64,000 nt of DNA from Polaribacter sp. Z022 (GCF_023555495.1 NZ_JALCZO010000005.1:124001-188000); one strand, 5' to 3'. Shown: positions 8,447-16,892, counted from the first letter of the stretch. The notes: generated by a model not told the origin, from the sequence alone. Translations and numbers: made by a program.

Positions 8447-8471
8447 AGTTACCACTAAAATTAGAAAGAAT

Positions 8472-9296
8472 ATGAAGCAGTATCATGACTTAGTTAAGCA
8501 TGTTTTAGAAAACGGAAACGAAAAAGGAGATAGAACAGGAACAGGTACAAAAAGTGTTTTTGGGTATCAAATGAGGTTTGATTTGAGTGAGGGATTTCCA
8601 ATGGTAACAACAAAAAAACTACATTTAAAATCTATAGTTTATGAGCTACTGTGGTTTATAAATGGAGATACAAATATTAAATATTTACAAGAAAATGGTG
8701 TTAGAATTTGGAATGAATGGGCAGATGAAAATGGAGATTTAGGACCAGTTTATGGACATCAATGGCGTAATTGGAACAGTGATGAAATAGATCAATTAGA
8801 AGATGTTATACAAACTTTAAAAAGTAATCCAAACTCTAGAAGGATGTTAGTTTCTGCTTGGAACCCATCTGTTTTACCAGATACTTCTGTTTCTTTTTCA
8901 GAAAACGTAGCAAATGGTAAGGCAGCTTTACCTCCTTGTCATGCCTTTTTTCAGTTTTATGTTGCAGATGGTAAATTGTCTTGTCAATTATACCAAAGAA
9001 GTGCAGATATATTTTTAGGAGTTCCTTTTAATATTGCTTCTTATGCATTATTTACAATGATGATTGCTCAAGTTTGTGGTTATGAAGCAGGTGAATTTAT
9101 TCACACTTTTGGAGACGCGCATATCTATAACAATCATAAAGAACAATTAGACTTACAATTGTCTAGAGATATAAGACCATTACCAAAAATGAAAATCAAT
9201 CCAGAAGTAAAAAGTATTTTCGATTTTACTTTTGATGATTTTGAATTACAAGATTATAATCCTCACCCGCATATTAAAGGTAAGGTAGCAGTGTAA
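8472..9296 (+). CDS. thyA: Thymidylate synthase
   Basis: The 274-residue enzyme methylates dUMP to dTMP with methylenetetrahydrofolate in the cytosol. The nucleophile Cys156 is in [12 protein letters not shown]. The phosphate-binding Arg residues lie in [11 protein letters not shown] and [12 protein letters not shown], and [20 protein letters not shown] is the dUMP/folate site. An insertion at about residues 135-152 ([17 protein letters not shown]) just before the active site is common in Bacteroidota ThyA. Dihydrofolate reductase, which recycles its folate product, lies 666 bases downstream. Confidence 0.97.
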   Translation: MKQYHDLVKHVLENGNEKGDRTGTGTKSVFGYQMRFDLSEGFPMVTTKKLHLKSIVYELLWFINGDTNIKYLQENGVRIWNEWADENGDLGPVYGHQWRNWNSDEIDQLEDVIQTLKSNPNSRRMLVSAWNPSVLPDTSVSFSENVANGKAALPPCHAFFQFYVADGKLSCQLYQRSADIFLGVPFNIASYALFTMMIAQVCGYEAGEFIHTFGDAHIYNNHKEQLDLQLSRDIRPLPKMKINPEVKSIFDFTFDDFELQDYNPHPHIKGKVAV

Positions 9297-9306
9297 TTCT
9301 TAGAAC

Positions 9307-9346
9307 AAAAAAGAGCTTTCAAATAAATTCTGAAAGCTCTTTTTTT
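9307..9346. terminator. Bidirectional terminator between thyA and the convergent gene
   Basis: AAAAAAGAGCTTTCA and TGAAAGCTCTTTTTT flank a nine-base loop, with A- and T-runs on both sides. It serves thyA (+) and the gene ending at 9368 (-). Confidence 0.85.
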
Positions 9347-9367
9347 ATCTTTTCATAACATTATATG

Positions 9368-9664
9368 TTATAAGCTTAATACACTATTTTCTGCTCCAGC
9401 ATAATCATTCCATGCTAAACCATCTCCTTCTAATTCATTTACATAAGTACCATCAACTAAGTATCTAAATTCATGAGAACTCCCAGACTCTAAATCAACA
9501 GTTCCTTTAAAAGATCCATTTTTTAATTTCTTTAATGGAGTAGATTTTTCATTCCACTCATTAAAACTTCCAACTACTGCTACACTTTTAGCTTCTTCAG
9601 CAGGTACAGTAAAAGTAACTTTACAAACTGGTTTGCTTTTCAAAAATTGTTTTTTAATTGCCAT
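9368..9664 (-). CDS. Isoamylase early-set / AMPK-type glycogen-binding domain protein
   Basis: This 98-residue protein consists of one immunoglobulin-like early-set domain. It runs from VCKVTFTVPAEEAKSVAVVG through SFNEWNEKSTPLKKLKNG to SHEFRYLVDGTYVNELEGDG, the layout of CBM48/AMPK-beta glycogen-binding domains (FNxW, FRYxVDG). The start was set at MAIKKQFLK, five codons inside the longest frame, because flavobacterial homologues begin there. It has no catalytic domain and no signal peptide, so it is probably a cytosolic alpha-glucan-binding protein of unknown partner. The 298-base gap upstream (9665-9962) holds only the folA promoter and a short TATTC-GAAA-GAATA inverted repeat. Confidence 0.75.
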   Translation of the reverse strand: MAIKKQFLKSKPVCKVTFTVPAEEAKSVAVVGSFNEWNEKSTPLKKLKNGSFKGTVDLESGSSHEFRYLVDGTYVNELEGDGLAWNDYAGAENSVLSL

Positions 9665-9938
9665 AATTATTGTATTCAAAATTTTAAGTAAAAGTAGAGA
9701 AGTAAATAAAGATATTAAAGATAGTTTTGTAACAATTTTGAAGAATTATGAGTTTGTTAAAATGGAAACATAAATTATTGATAATTATAAAAAAAAGGGA
9801 CACTAAATTATATTTTATTTAAAAAAACGAATGTTTCTTTTAGCTTGATTTTCAGTGTTTTTAGTGCGAAAACGTATTCGAAAGAATAAAAAAACATCTT
9901 AAAAACAAGGAAAAACGTCAAATAATGATAGAATTATT

Positions 9939-9946
9939 TAATTTTG
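9939..9946 (+). promoter_or_regulatory. -7 promoter element of folA
   Basis: TAATTTTG matches TAnnTTTG exactly, 17 bases before the folA start codon. Confidence 0.55.
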
Positions 9947-9962
9947 TTAAAAAATATAGACT

Positions 9963-10457
9963 ATGATTACAATTATTGCCGCAATTGCAAAAAACAACGC
10001 TTTAGGAAAAGACAATGATTTAATATGGCATTTACCAGCAGATTTAAAAAGGTTTAAAAAAAGAACTTCTGGTCATCATATTTTAATGGGTAGAAATACT
10101 TTTGAGTCTATAGGTAAACCATTGCCAAACAGAACAACTATAATTATTACAAGAAATAAAAATTATTTTAAAGATGGTTGTTTAATTGCTCATAGTTTAG
10201 AAGAAGCTATTGAAATGGTGAAAAATGACGATGATATTTTTATTATTGGAGGAGCTCAAATATATAAGGAAACTATAGAAAAAGATTTAGCAGATCAATT
10301 AGATATTACCTTAGTGCATCATAAATTTGAAGCAGATGCTTTTTTTCCAGAAATAGATTTAAATATTTGGGAAGAATCTAAAAGAGAAGATTTTGTAGCT
10401 GATGAAAAAAATATTTATGATTACAGCTTTGTAAGTTATTCAAAGAAAGCTATCTAA
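9963..10457 (+). CDS. folA: Dihydrofolate reductase
   Basis: The 164-residue enzyme reduces dihydrofolate to tetrahydrofolate with NADPH. DHFR signatures are in order: MITIIAAIAKNNALGKDNDL, then IWHLPADLKRFKKRTSGHHI with the catalytic acid Asp, MGRNTFESIGKPLPNRTTII for cofactor binding, and IFIIGGAQIYKE. It sits downstream of thyA, separated by a convergent one-gene unit. Its last eight bases overlap the end of the convergent lipoprotein gene at 10450. Confidence 0.97.
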   Translation: MITIIAAIAKNNALGKDNDLIWHLPADLKRFKKRTSGHHILMGRNTFESIGKPLPNRTTIIITRNKNYFKDGCLIAHSLEEAIEMVKNDDDIFIIGGAQIYKETIEKDLADQLDITLVHHKFEADAFFPEIDLNIWEESKREDFVADEKNIYDYSFVSYSKKAI

Positions 10458-10881
10458 TTCTAGGCCTAAAGCCACCACCTAAGCTCATTTTATATTTTCT
10501 TTGGGCAAATAAAAAGTAATTAAATAGTTTATAATTTACTTCATATCCATAATCTATATTAGATTGATAGTCAATATTGTTTTCGTAAATATTAGAATTA
10601 AATTGAAGAGGATTTCTAACTCTATTATTCCATTCTAAAACCCAAACTCTATTTCTAGCTTCTAAATAGTTTTGAGAGTAGTAACCTTCTGGTTGTGCAA
10701 CAGAATTTAAAAACGATGTAAAACCTAAATCAATTATAATAATTTGATATTCTAAACTATCGTTAGCAATAACAACTGGTTCTTCTTTTTCAATGTTTTT
10801 GTTTTTTATTGGTGATGAGCCACAGGCATAAATTACCAATCCAAAAGAAAATAAGATAAGAATTTGTTTTAATAGTTTCAT
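10450..10881 (-). CDS. Lipoprotein resembling DUF6146 family
   Basis: The protein starts MKLLKQILILFSFGLVIYAC, a lipoprotein signal with the lipid-attachment Cys about residue 20. A longer upstream frame exists but would bury the signal peptide, so the start at 10881 was chosen. The mature part (about 123 residues) is rich in Asn, Tyr and Asp, with SQNYLEARNRVWVLEWNNRV and the tail NIDYGYEVNYKLFNYFLFAQ. I recognise this as a flavobacterial lipoprotein family of unknown function. It converges on folA with an 8-base overlap. Confidence 0.7.
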   Translation of the reverse strand: MKLLKQILILFSFGLVIYACGSSPIKNKNIEKEEPVVIANDSLEYQIIIIDLGFTSFLNSVAQPEGYYSQNYLEARNRVWVLEWNNRVRNPLQFNSNIYENNIDYQSNIDYGYEVNYKLFNYFLFAQRKYKMSLGGGFRPRIR

Positions 10882-10977
10882 AATCAGTAGTTTTGTGGAA
10901 TAGTAAAGTTGCAAAAAATATTTTAAAATAGATTGATTTTTAATTCTTTTAACATTATTTTTCAAACTTAAATATAA

Positions 10978-11538
10978 ATGATGAAACAAAGATGTTTTTG
11001 GGTTACAGATAGTGAGTTGTATAAAAAATACCATGATGAAGAATGGGGAACCCCAGTTTATGATGATAACACTTTGTTTGAATTTTTAATTCTAGAAACT
11101 TTTCAAGCGGGTTTAAGTTGGATAACAATTTTAAATAAAAGAGAAAATTTTAGAGTAGCATTTGATGATTTTAATTACAACAAAATTGCTAATTATTCTG
11201 AAGATAAATACAATTCTTTATTAAAAGACGCAGGTATAATAAGAAATAAATTAAAAATTAAAAGCGCTATTACTAACGCACAATTATTTTTAGAAGTGCA
11301 AAAAGAGTTTGGTACCTTTTCTAATTTTATTTGGGCCTATGTTAATAATACACCAATTGTAAATAAATTTGAAAAAAGAGAAGAAGTTCCTGCAACTACG
11401 CCTTTATCAGATAAAATATCAAAAGATTTAAAAAAACGAGGGTTTAAGTTTGTTGGCTCTACAGTAATTTATGCTTATATGCAAGCAGTTGGTATGGTAA
11501 ATGATCATACTACAAACTGTTTTAAATGCCCTAATTAA
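10978..11538 (+). CDS. tag: DNA-3-methyladenine glycosylase I
   Basis: This 186-residue base-excision enzyme removes 3-methyladenine from DNA. Family features are: QRCFWVTDSELYKKYHDEEW with the zinc ligands Cys and His near the N-terminus, ETFQAGLSWITILNKRENFR with the catalytic Glu, and the C-terminal ligands in DHTTNCFKCPN. Two ATGs in a row allow a start at 10978 or 10981. Its stop codon overlaps the ATG of a short gene remnant at 11538 (TAATG). Confidence 0.93.
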   Translation: MMKQRCFWVTDSELYKKYHDEEWGTPVYDDNTLFEFLILETFQAGLSWITILNKRENFRVAFDDFNYNKIANYSEDKYNSLLKDAGIIRNKLKIKSAITNAQLFLEVQKEFGTFSNFIWAYVNNTPIVNKFEKREEVPATTPLSDKISKDLKKRGFKFVGSTVIYAYMQAVGMVNDHTTNCFKCPN

Positions 11539-11708
11539 TGTTAATTTTAAATGTTCCTAAAGAAGAATTAAAGAAGATACTATCTGTTTTTAATAGAGAA
11601 ATTGGTAGGTTTGTTTTATTAGATGTAAGTTGTTTTTTTATATATACTCAGCGTCATAAATTATCATCGAACAGGTTTAAAAATCAAAAGAGAATTGCAA
11701 ATTTATAA
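11538..11708 (+). pseudogene. Orphan 3' fragment duplicated from the adjacent membrane-protein gene
   Basis: A 56-codon open frame starts within the tag stop codon. Its second half (RFVLLDVSCFFIYTQRHKL, then SSNRFKNQKRI) closely matches the C-terminus of the gene at 11772-12533 (YFLLDVGCFVLYTQRHKL, then AWKRLKNIRKI), and the DNA is also alike. The first 25 residues do not match. The best reading is the remains of a tandem copy whose front part was deleted; it may or may not be translated. The bases from 11709 to 11771 hold nothing else. Confidence 0.65.
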
Positions 11709-11771
11709 TACTCAAAATACATTTTATAAAGTGTAGCTAATCTATTTTAACAAAAAGTAAAACTTAATTAT

Positions 11772-12533
11772 ATGCAAATTAAGCAGGTTTCAAAAAAAGA
11801 TTTAATTAACATAATAACTGTTTTTTTAAGAGAAGCAGGTTTGTTTATTGCTGCAGTATTTATTCTTTATTTTGATGGAACAAGTGTAGGTTTTAAAGAG
11901 TATAATTTACAATTTATATTAAATGTTATAATGATTATTGCTTTTGTTGCAATGATATATAGAGCTACTCCTAAAGTAAAAGAGTTAATGTTTTATGGTG
12001 TAATTTTAGGTTTTTTAGGAGAATACTTTTTTTCTGTTTACCTTAATATGTACACATATAGATTGTCTAATGTGCCATTATATGTGCCTTTTGGTCATGG
12101 AGTTTTGTACGCTAGAGTTTTAAGGTTTAGTAAGGCTTCTGTTGTAAAAAAGAATCATAAAACAGTAGAACAGTTTTTTTCAGTTTTAATATCATTATTA
12201 GCTATAACCTATTTAGTATTTTTTAACGATGTTTTTGGTTTTGTTATGACAGGTCTTGTGTTTTTAATTCTATGGAAAAGACCAAAAGATAGATTATTTT
12301 TCTTTTCAATGTATTTCTTAGTAGCTATATTAGAAATAGGAGGTACAGCTTTTGGTTGTTGGAAATGGCCAGATACAGCATTTGGAGTTATCGATTTTTT
12401 ACCAAGTAATAATCCACCTAGTGGCATTAGTTTGTTTTACTTTTTGTTAGATGTTGGTTGCTTTGTTCTTTATACTCAAAGACATAAATTAGCTTGGAAA
12501 AGGTTAAAAAACATTCGTAAAATCCAGATGTAA
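11772..12533 (+). CDS. Integral membrane protein of unknown function
   Basis: The 253-residue protein has about seven hydrophobic helices, between residues 18 and 235, and short polar loops. Distinctive conserved-looking stretches are LGEYFFSVYLNMYTYRLSN, VPLYVPFGHGVLYARV, GTAFGCWKWPDTAFGV and NNPPSGISLFYFLLDV. No family with known function was recognised. The K+ channel gene starts 18 bases after its stop, so they are probably one transcript. A damaged partial copy of its 3' end lies immediately upstream. Confidence 0.75.
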   Translation: MQIKQVSKKDLINIITVFLREAGLFIAAVFILYFDGTSVGFKEYNLQFILNVIMIIAFVAMIYRATPKVKELMFYGVILGFLGEYFFSVYLNMYTYRLSNVPLYVPFGHGVLYARVLRFSKASVVKKNHKTVEQFFSVLISLLAITYLVFFNDVFGFVMTGLVFLILWKRPKDRLFFFSMYFLVAILEIGGTAFGCWKWPDTAFGVIDFLPSNNPPSGISLFYFLLDVGCFVLYTQRHKLAWKRLKNIRKIQM

Positions 12534-12551
12534 AAATTGTATTTTTACAAA

Positions 12552-13469
12552 ATGGCAAAAAAAGTGAAAGACCCTGGTTTTGGTTATAACTCTAAAAAGA
12601 ATGCTAAAGACATTATAAATGATGATGGAAGTAGCAATGTTCTTCATATAAACAGAAAGAAAAGTATAAGTGATTTATACACTTATTTTATTGATATTTC
12701 TTGGTTTCAGTTTTTCTTTTTAATTATTCTTTCTTACACAATTGTAAATATTTTATTTGGTTTTATATACGTAGGAATTGGTATAGAACAAATAACAAAA
12801 CCTAAAGGAAATTTTATAGAAGATTTGCTAAACGGTTTTTTCTTTAGCGCTCAAACTTTAACTACAGTTGGTTATGGAGGAATTGCTCCTAAAGGAATGT
12901 TGGCAAATTTTATTGCGGCTTTTGAAGCAATGATTGGGTTACTTAGTTTTTCTTTTATAACTGGGTTACTTTATGGACGATTTTCTAAGCCTAAAGCAAA
13001 CCTTAAGTTTAGTGAAAACTTAATATTAAGAGATTTTAAAAAAGGAAGAGCAATTATGTTTCGTTTAATGAATAGTAGAAAAACTGTAATGATAGAACCC
13101 GAAATTAAGGTTACTTTATCTATTACAGAAAAAGATGGAAAAGGAGATTTTAAACGTAACTTTTTTACATTAAACTTAGAAAGAAACAAAGTAATGTATT
13201 TGCCTACAATTTGGACAGTTGTTCATGAGATTGATGAAAAAAGTCCGTTGTTTAATTACACAAATAAAGAGATAGAAAACTTAGATGCTTTTCTTTATAT
13301 TTTAATAAATTATCATGAAGAATCTTTTGCACAAAAAGTGTATCAAATATATTCTTACGATTTTACCAAATTAAAAACAGGAGTAAAATATGTTTCTTCA
13401 GCAAGTTTTGATGAAGAAGGTTATACTGTTTTAGATCATGAAAAGTTAAGTGAAGTAAAAAAAATGTAA
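12552..13469 (+). CDS. Inward-rectifier potassium channel (KirBac family)
   Basis: This 305-residue protein has the Kir layout: a cytosolic N-terminus (DPGFGYNSKKNAKDI), TM1 (WFQFFFLIILSYTIVNILFG), a pore helix with the selectivity filter TTVGYGGIAPKG, TM2 (AAFEAMIGLLSFSFITGLLY), then a beta-rich cytosolic Kir domain from about residue 140 (FRLMNSRKTVMIEPEIKVTL). The start at MAKKVKDPGFG is preferred to an ATG five codons upstream because KirBac proteins begin this way. It shares a transcript with the membrane protein before it. Confidence 0.9.
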   Translation: MAKKVKDPGFGYNSKKNAKDIINDDGSSNVLHINRKKSISDLYTYFIDISWFQFFFLIILSYTIVNILFGFIYVGIGIEQITKPKGNFIEDLLNGFFFSAQTLTTVGYGGIAPKGMLANFIAAFEAMIGLLSFSFITGLLYGRFSKPKANLKFSENLILRDFKKGRAIMFRLMNSRKTVMIEPEIKVTLSITEKDGKGDFKRNFFTLNLERNKVMYLPTIWTVVHEIDEKSPLFNYTNKEIENLDAFLYILINYHEESFAQKVYQIYSYDFTKLKTGVKYVSSASFDEEGYTVLDHEKLSEVKKM

Positions 13470-13475
13470 AACATT

Positions 13476-13682
13476 TTAATTGCCAAATAAAACACGTATT
13501 GCAATAAAAACAGCAATTATTATAGTTCCGTAAATTAAAACTTTTTTTCCTGCTCCTTTATAATAACGATCATGGTTTTTAATGTCTTTTCTATAGCTAT
13601 ACACCATTAATGCAACAAAAGCAAGAACAAAGAAAACCATAAAAACGATTCTTCCTGTTGTAAAATAAGCACTCAAAAACAT
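13476..13682 (-). CDS. Small two-helix membrane protein
   Basis: This 68-residue protein has two hydrophobic helices (about residues 9-29 and 47-66) joined by a basic loop (SYRKDIKNHDRYYKGAGKK). It converges on the Kir gene with a 6-base gap. Nothing in it points to a specific function. Its compact, clean frame and flavobacterial look support it as a real gene. Confidence 0.65.
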   Translation of the reverse strand: MFLSAYFTTGRIVFMVFFVLAFVALMVYSYRKDIKNHDRYYKGAGKKVLIYGTIIIAVFIAIRVLFGN

Positions 13683-13864
13683 AATTTATTCTTTATAAGT
13701 TGTGAATTAATAGCAAATAGTAAAACTTTATTCTTCAAAAAGTTTCTATATATTGTCTGTTTAAAATCATCCCAAAAAATGATTTTTCAAAATTACAAAT
13801 TAAATGATGAACACCATCGTTTTTAGATTAACTTCTAAAACTAATTAATAAACTTAGTATATTC

Positions 13865-14251
13865 ATGAAAAACAAAATAGCAGCAGTAACAGAATTTCAT
13901 ACAGCATTTAAATTAAATATGAATCAAGAACCAATAGCTCATATTGGAGAAGATAGGAATTTGCTTCGATATAAATTAATGAGAGAAGAAAATGAAGAAT
14001 ATTTAGAAGCAGCAAATAATAATGATTTAGTAGAAGTTGCAGATGCTTTAGGAGATATGTTATATATTTTGTGTGGTACCATTATAGAACATGGAATGCA
14101 AGATAAAATAGAAGAGGTATTTAATGAAATACAACGTAGTAATATGAGTAAATTGGGTGAAGATGGAAGTCCAATATACAGAGAAGATGGAAAAGTACTA
14201 AAAGGGCCTAATTATTTTAAGCCAAATATTGCAGATATTTTAAATAAATAA
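13865..14251 (+). CDS. Nucleoside triphosphate pyrophosphohydrolase-like protein (MazG/PRA-PH superfamily)
   Basis: This 128-residue all-alpha protein has the metal-binding pattern REENEEYLEA followed about 18 residues later by VEVADALGDMLYILCG, the EExxE...ExxD motif of all-alpha NTP pyrophosphatases. The tail NMSKLGEDGSPIYREDGKVL is typical of the Bacteroidota subgroup related to phosphoribosyl-ATP pyrophosphohydrolase. It probably hydrolyses a nucleotide to the monophosphate plus pyrophosphate. The substrate is unknown, and there are no his genes nearby. It is a single-gene unit. Confidence 0.8.
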   Translation: MKNKIAAVTEFHTAFKLNMNQEPIAHIGEDRNLLRYKLMREENEEYLEAANNNDLVEVADALGDMLYILCGTIIEHGMQDKIEEVFNEIQRSNMSKLGEDGSPIYREDGKVLKGPNYFKPNIADILNK

Positions 14252-14260
14252 AAAAGAATT

Positions 14261-14746
14261 TTACTTTACAAATCTACTATACCAACTATCTTCAATAGGA
14301 ATTTCCCAATAATTTTCGAAATCTACTTTTGTAGTAATTAAGTTGTCAAAAATGATGCTTTTTGCAGTTAAAGCTTTGTTTTTTAGTAGTTTTTTAAAGT
14401 CTTTAAGTTCTTTGTATTGTACAAATTCACCCTGTTTAAAACAAACATTCATTTTATCTAATAATTCTACTTCATATTCTTGTTGTAGACTTAAAATAAA
14501 AGAAACAGAAGCGTCAATATCTGCGTTTGTCAAAGTAGTATTTTCATCGTCTGCAAACAAAACTATAAAACGATTGTATAAGAATTGATAAGAAGCCTTA
14601 AAATTTTCATCATCAGATTTCCAGTTACTAATAAAGGTCTTAATTTTATTTTCAATTCCTTCAATTTCATTTGTATAAAATTTTCTGCTAGATGGATAAA
14701 TCCAAACTTTAGCATCTTCAGGAATTAAGGAGTATTCTACAAACAT
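14261..14746 (-). CDS. Conserved flavobacterial protein of unknown function
   Basis: The protein (161 residues from the chosen start MFVEYSLIPEDAKVWIYPSS) is soluble, with no signal peptide. It looks mixed alpha/beta with VFVQYKELKDFKKLL-like helices near the C-terminus. Homologues are often labelled 'ABC transporter ATPase', but no Walker A or B motif is present here, so that name is not supported. A longer frame upstream overlaps the terminator at 14781 and was not used. Confidence 0.65.
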   Translation of the reverse strand: MFVEYSLIPEDAKVWIYPSSRKFYTNEIEGIENKIKTFISNWKSDDENFKASYQFLYNRFIVLFADDENTTLTNADIDASVSFILSLQQEYEVELLDKMNVCFKQGEFVQYKELKDFKKLLKNKALTAKSIIFDNLITTKVDFENYWEIPIEDSWYSRFVK

Positions 14747-14780
14747 TTTATTTAATTTTCGATGCAAATATACAGAAAAG

Positions 14781-14816
14781 AAAAACCGCAAATTAATTTA
14801 TTAATTTGCGGTTTTT
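14781..14816 (-). terminator. Terminator after the thioredoxin-family gene
   Basis: CCGCAAATTAAT, a TT loop and ATTAATTTGCGG, flanked by A-runs and T-runs so it can work in both directions. It lies between the minus-strand genes ending at 14837 and starting at 14746. Confidence 0.8.
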
Positions 14817-14836
14817 AAATATGTAATCCTTTTTTA

Positions 14837-15448
14837 TTAAACTTCTTTAGCTTGTAAATTTTCAACAAGATTTACAAAATCATTTTGTAAGCTTTGTCCT
14901 TTATCTTTATTGTACCAAACTTGTAAATCTTGTTTAAACTTAGCATCTATAACTCCATGTTCTGCTTTGTAATCTGCAACCATTTTAGTAGCAACAGTAG
15001 GTCTTGGTCCCCAAGTGTCAATTACATTATTATCTTTATCAAGTGCAATTAATTTAGGTATTGATTTACCCCCATTAGTTAAAAACAAGTTCATTAAATC
15101 ATCATTATCATCTCTTAATACAACCCTAAAATTAATTAAATCGCTAGTTTCTGAAATTTTATTAATAACAGGTAAATTTTGAGCAGCATCACCACACCAA
15201 CCTTCAGCAATAACTAACCAAGTTTGGGGCTCTTTTAAAGTATTAATTGCAGTTACAGTTTGCTCAGAAATTTTAATAGTTTTATCTAAACGTTTCATTC
15301 TTCTGTCATTTAATAAACTATAACCAGTTAAGGCTTCAGATTGTGTATGACCTGTAGATTTATTTTCTGTCAATAAATTACCAACTAAATCTCTAAATTC
15401 TTGATATGTTAATGAGTTATGTAAACTCTTTTCAATGATTTCTTTCAT
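14837..15448 (-). CDS. Thioredoxin-family protein with WCGDA active-site variant
   Basis: The 203-residue cytosolic protein has a thioredoxin fold. LVIAEGWCGDAAQNLPVINK replaces the usual WCxxC with WCGDA, leaving one Cys, and GGKSIPKLIALDKDNNVIDT holds the cis-Pro. With a single active-site Cys it is unlikely to be a classical disulfide reductase. No signal peptide is seen. Its promoter region holds a perfect -7 element and, at the position expected for a Crp/Fnr-type activator, the palindrome TGTAAC-TTAT-GTTACA, which suggests redox or oxygen-linked control. Confidence 0.82.
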   Translation of the reverse strand: MKEIIEKSLHNSLTYQEFRDLVGNLLTENKSTGHTQSEALTGYSLLNDRRMKRLDKTIKISEQTVTAINTLKEPQTWLVIAEGWCGDAAQNLPVINKISETSDLINFRVVLRDDNDDLMNLFLTNGGKSIPKLIALDKDNNVIDTWGPRPTVATKMVADYKAEHGVIDAKFKQDLQVWYNKDKGQSLQNDFVNLVENLQAKEV

Positions 15449-15464
15449 CTCTAATAATTTTATA

Positions 15465-15509
15465 CAAAGGTATTTTTTATCATTAAAATAACCTGTAACT
15501 TATGTTACA
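15465..15509 (-). promoter_or_regulatory. Promoter with Crp/Fnr-like site, thioredoxin-family gene
   Basis: The minus strand carries TACCTTTG (15465-15472), an exact -7 element. The palindrome TGTAAC-TTAT-GTTACA at 15494-15509 is centred about 41 bases upstream of the transcription start predicted from that element, the classic class II activator distance for Crp/Fnr proteins. Regulator identity is inferred only from shape and position. Confidence 0.5.
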
Positions 15510-15658
15510 AATAACAATAAAACTTAAACAAATAAATAGACGAAAAAAAACGGAATACTTACAAATCTTTTAGAAATGTAAAAGTGATTGTTACAATTTT
15601 CTTAAAATAATTTTAGATGCTTTTAAAAAGTGTATTTTTACATCAATAAAATTAAATC

Positions 15659-16267
15659 GTGAAACAGTTAGTATATTTATTTTTGGTTACAGTATTATTT
15701 TCTTGCGGAAATAAAAATAATGATACTCAAAACAAAAATCAAGTAATTCCTAAACTTAGTAATGCTGTAGAGCATACACGTTTAGAGAATGTAAATCATA
15801 AATTTGAAAAAGAAATAGAGAACTGGCAAGATTTAAAAACAGCTACTTCTTTTATTAAGAAATTTGAAAAAGTTTCGCCCAATGAAGCAATGAGTAATGC
15901 TTTAGAGTTAAGAGATTTAGTGGCAAGTTTAAAAGATAATGAAATTCCTAATACATTCAATATTCCTTCTTTGCATGCAAGAATAAATGTTTTGCATAAT
16001 GAAACTTTAAGGTTGGCAGATTTAACATTAATACCTGCAATAACATCAGAAGAAGTAAATGCACAAATAAATAAAACTATAGCTGCTTTTTCTTCTTTAA
16101 ACTCTAAAATAAATACCATTTTGTCTAAAAAGAATTTTGAAGATGCAATAGATGTAGATATAAATTTTGTGGGTATAGATTCTACAAAAATGGATAGTGT
16201 TTCCATAAAAACTATAAACTCTAGAAAAAGAGAAGAGTTATTAAATAAGAACAAAAAAAATAAATAA
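15659..16267 (+). CDS. Uncharacterised lipoprotein
   Basis: The 202-residue protein starts at GTG (MKQLVYLFLVTVLFSCGNKN) with a lipobox Cys at residue 16. The mature part is mostly alpha-helical and charged (HKFEKEIENWQDLKTATSFI, then ISLHARINVLHNETLRLADL-like stretches), with no family I recognise. The next lipoprotein gene starts within its stop codon (TAATG), so the two are translationally coupled and probably work at the same membrane. Confidence 0.7.
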   Translation: MKQLVYLFLVTVLFSCGNKNNDTQNKNQVIPKLSNAVEHTRLENVNHKFEKEIENWQDLKTATSFIKKFEKVSPNEAMSNALELRDLVASLKDNEIPNTFNIPSLHARINVLHNETLRLADLTLIPAITSEEVNAQINKTIAAFSSLNSKINTILSKKNFEDAIDVDINFVGIDSTKMDSVSIKTINSRKREELLNKNKKNK

Positions 16268-16788
16268 TGAAAAACTTCTTATTAATCTTAGTACTAGCAA
16301 TTTCTTTTTTTAGTTGTAAATCAAAAATTGAAATTAAACCTTTAGAATCTAAATCGACAATAAAAGAAAAGGTTAATAAGGTTTTAGATGGTTGGCATTT
16401 AGCAGCATCAGAAGCAAATTATCAAGATTATTTTGGTAAAATGGATAGCGTCTCTGTATTTATTGGTACAGACGCAACAGAGAACTGGACCAAAACTGAA
16501 TTCGAGTCTTTTAGCAAACCTTATTTTGATAAAGGTAAAGCATGGAGTTTTACTGCTTTAGAAAGAAATGTTTACGTAAATAATGATAGAAATTTTGTTT
16601 GGTTTGATGAGTTGTTAGATACTTGGATGGGTACTTGTAGAGGTTCTGGAGTATTAGAAAATAAGAATGGTAATTGGTTAATTAAACATTATGTTTTGTC
16701 TGTAGAAATACCAAATGATGATGTACAAGCAGTTATTTTAGCAAAGAAAAAAAACGATTCAATTTTTTTAAGTAGATATAAAAAGTAG
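16267..16788 (+). CDS. SnoaL/NTF2-like fold lipoprotein
   Basis: The 173-residue protein begins with the lipoprotein signal MKNFLLILVLAISFFSCKSK. The mature domain fits the SnoaL-like NTF2 fold: VNKVLDGWHLAASEANYQDY, FIGTDATENWTKTEFESFSK, NFVWFDELLDTWMGTCRGSG and the final GVLENKNGNWLIKHYVLSVE strand pair. Such domains often bind small ligands or act as accessory proteins; no catalytic residues can be assigned. It overlaps the upstream lipoprotein by one base. Confidence 0.75.
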   Translation: MKNFLLILVLAISFFSCKSKIEIKPLESKSTIKEKVNKVLDGWHLAASEANYQDYFGKMDSVSVFIGTDATENWTKTEFESFSKPYFDKGKAWSFTALERNVYVNNDRNFVWFDELLDTWMGTCRGSGVLENKNGNWLIKHYVLSVEIPNDDVQAVILAKKKNDSIFLSRYKK

Positions 16789-16806
16789 TTTTAGTAGCTT
16801 TTTCCT

Positions 16807-16870
16807 GCTTTCATTACTCGCTTTTTTCGTTCCTCAAAAGAGCTCAAACATGCCATTCAATCAGGGCTAA
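16807..16870. repeat. Dispersed intergenic repeat, copy 2 (degenerate)
   Basis: CTTTCATTACTCGCTTTTTT, then AAAAGAGCTCAAACATGCCA and a TCAATC end repeat the layout of 6099-6186 in shortened form, including the central pairing between the CTTTTTT and AAAAGAG segments. It lies in the gap between convergent genes. Confidence 0.5.
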
Positions 16871-16892
16871 ACTTGTTTGCCAATTATTAGAG

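Noticed and set aside
14261..14746. ABC transporter ATPase, as homologues are often named
   Set aside because: No Walker A, Walker B or signature motif is present, and the protein is too short for an ABC ATPase.
15796..16254. Open frame of 152 codons on the minus strand
   Set aside because: It is antisense to the lipoprotein gene at 15659-16267. The lipoprotein has a signal peptide and couples to the next gene, while the antisense frame has no such support.
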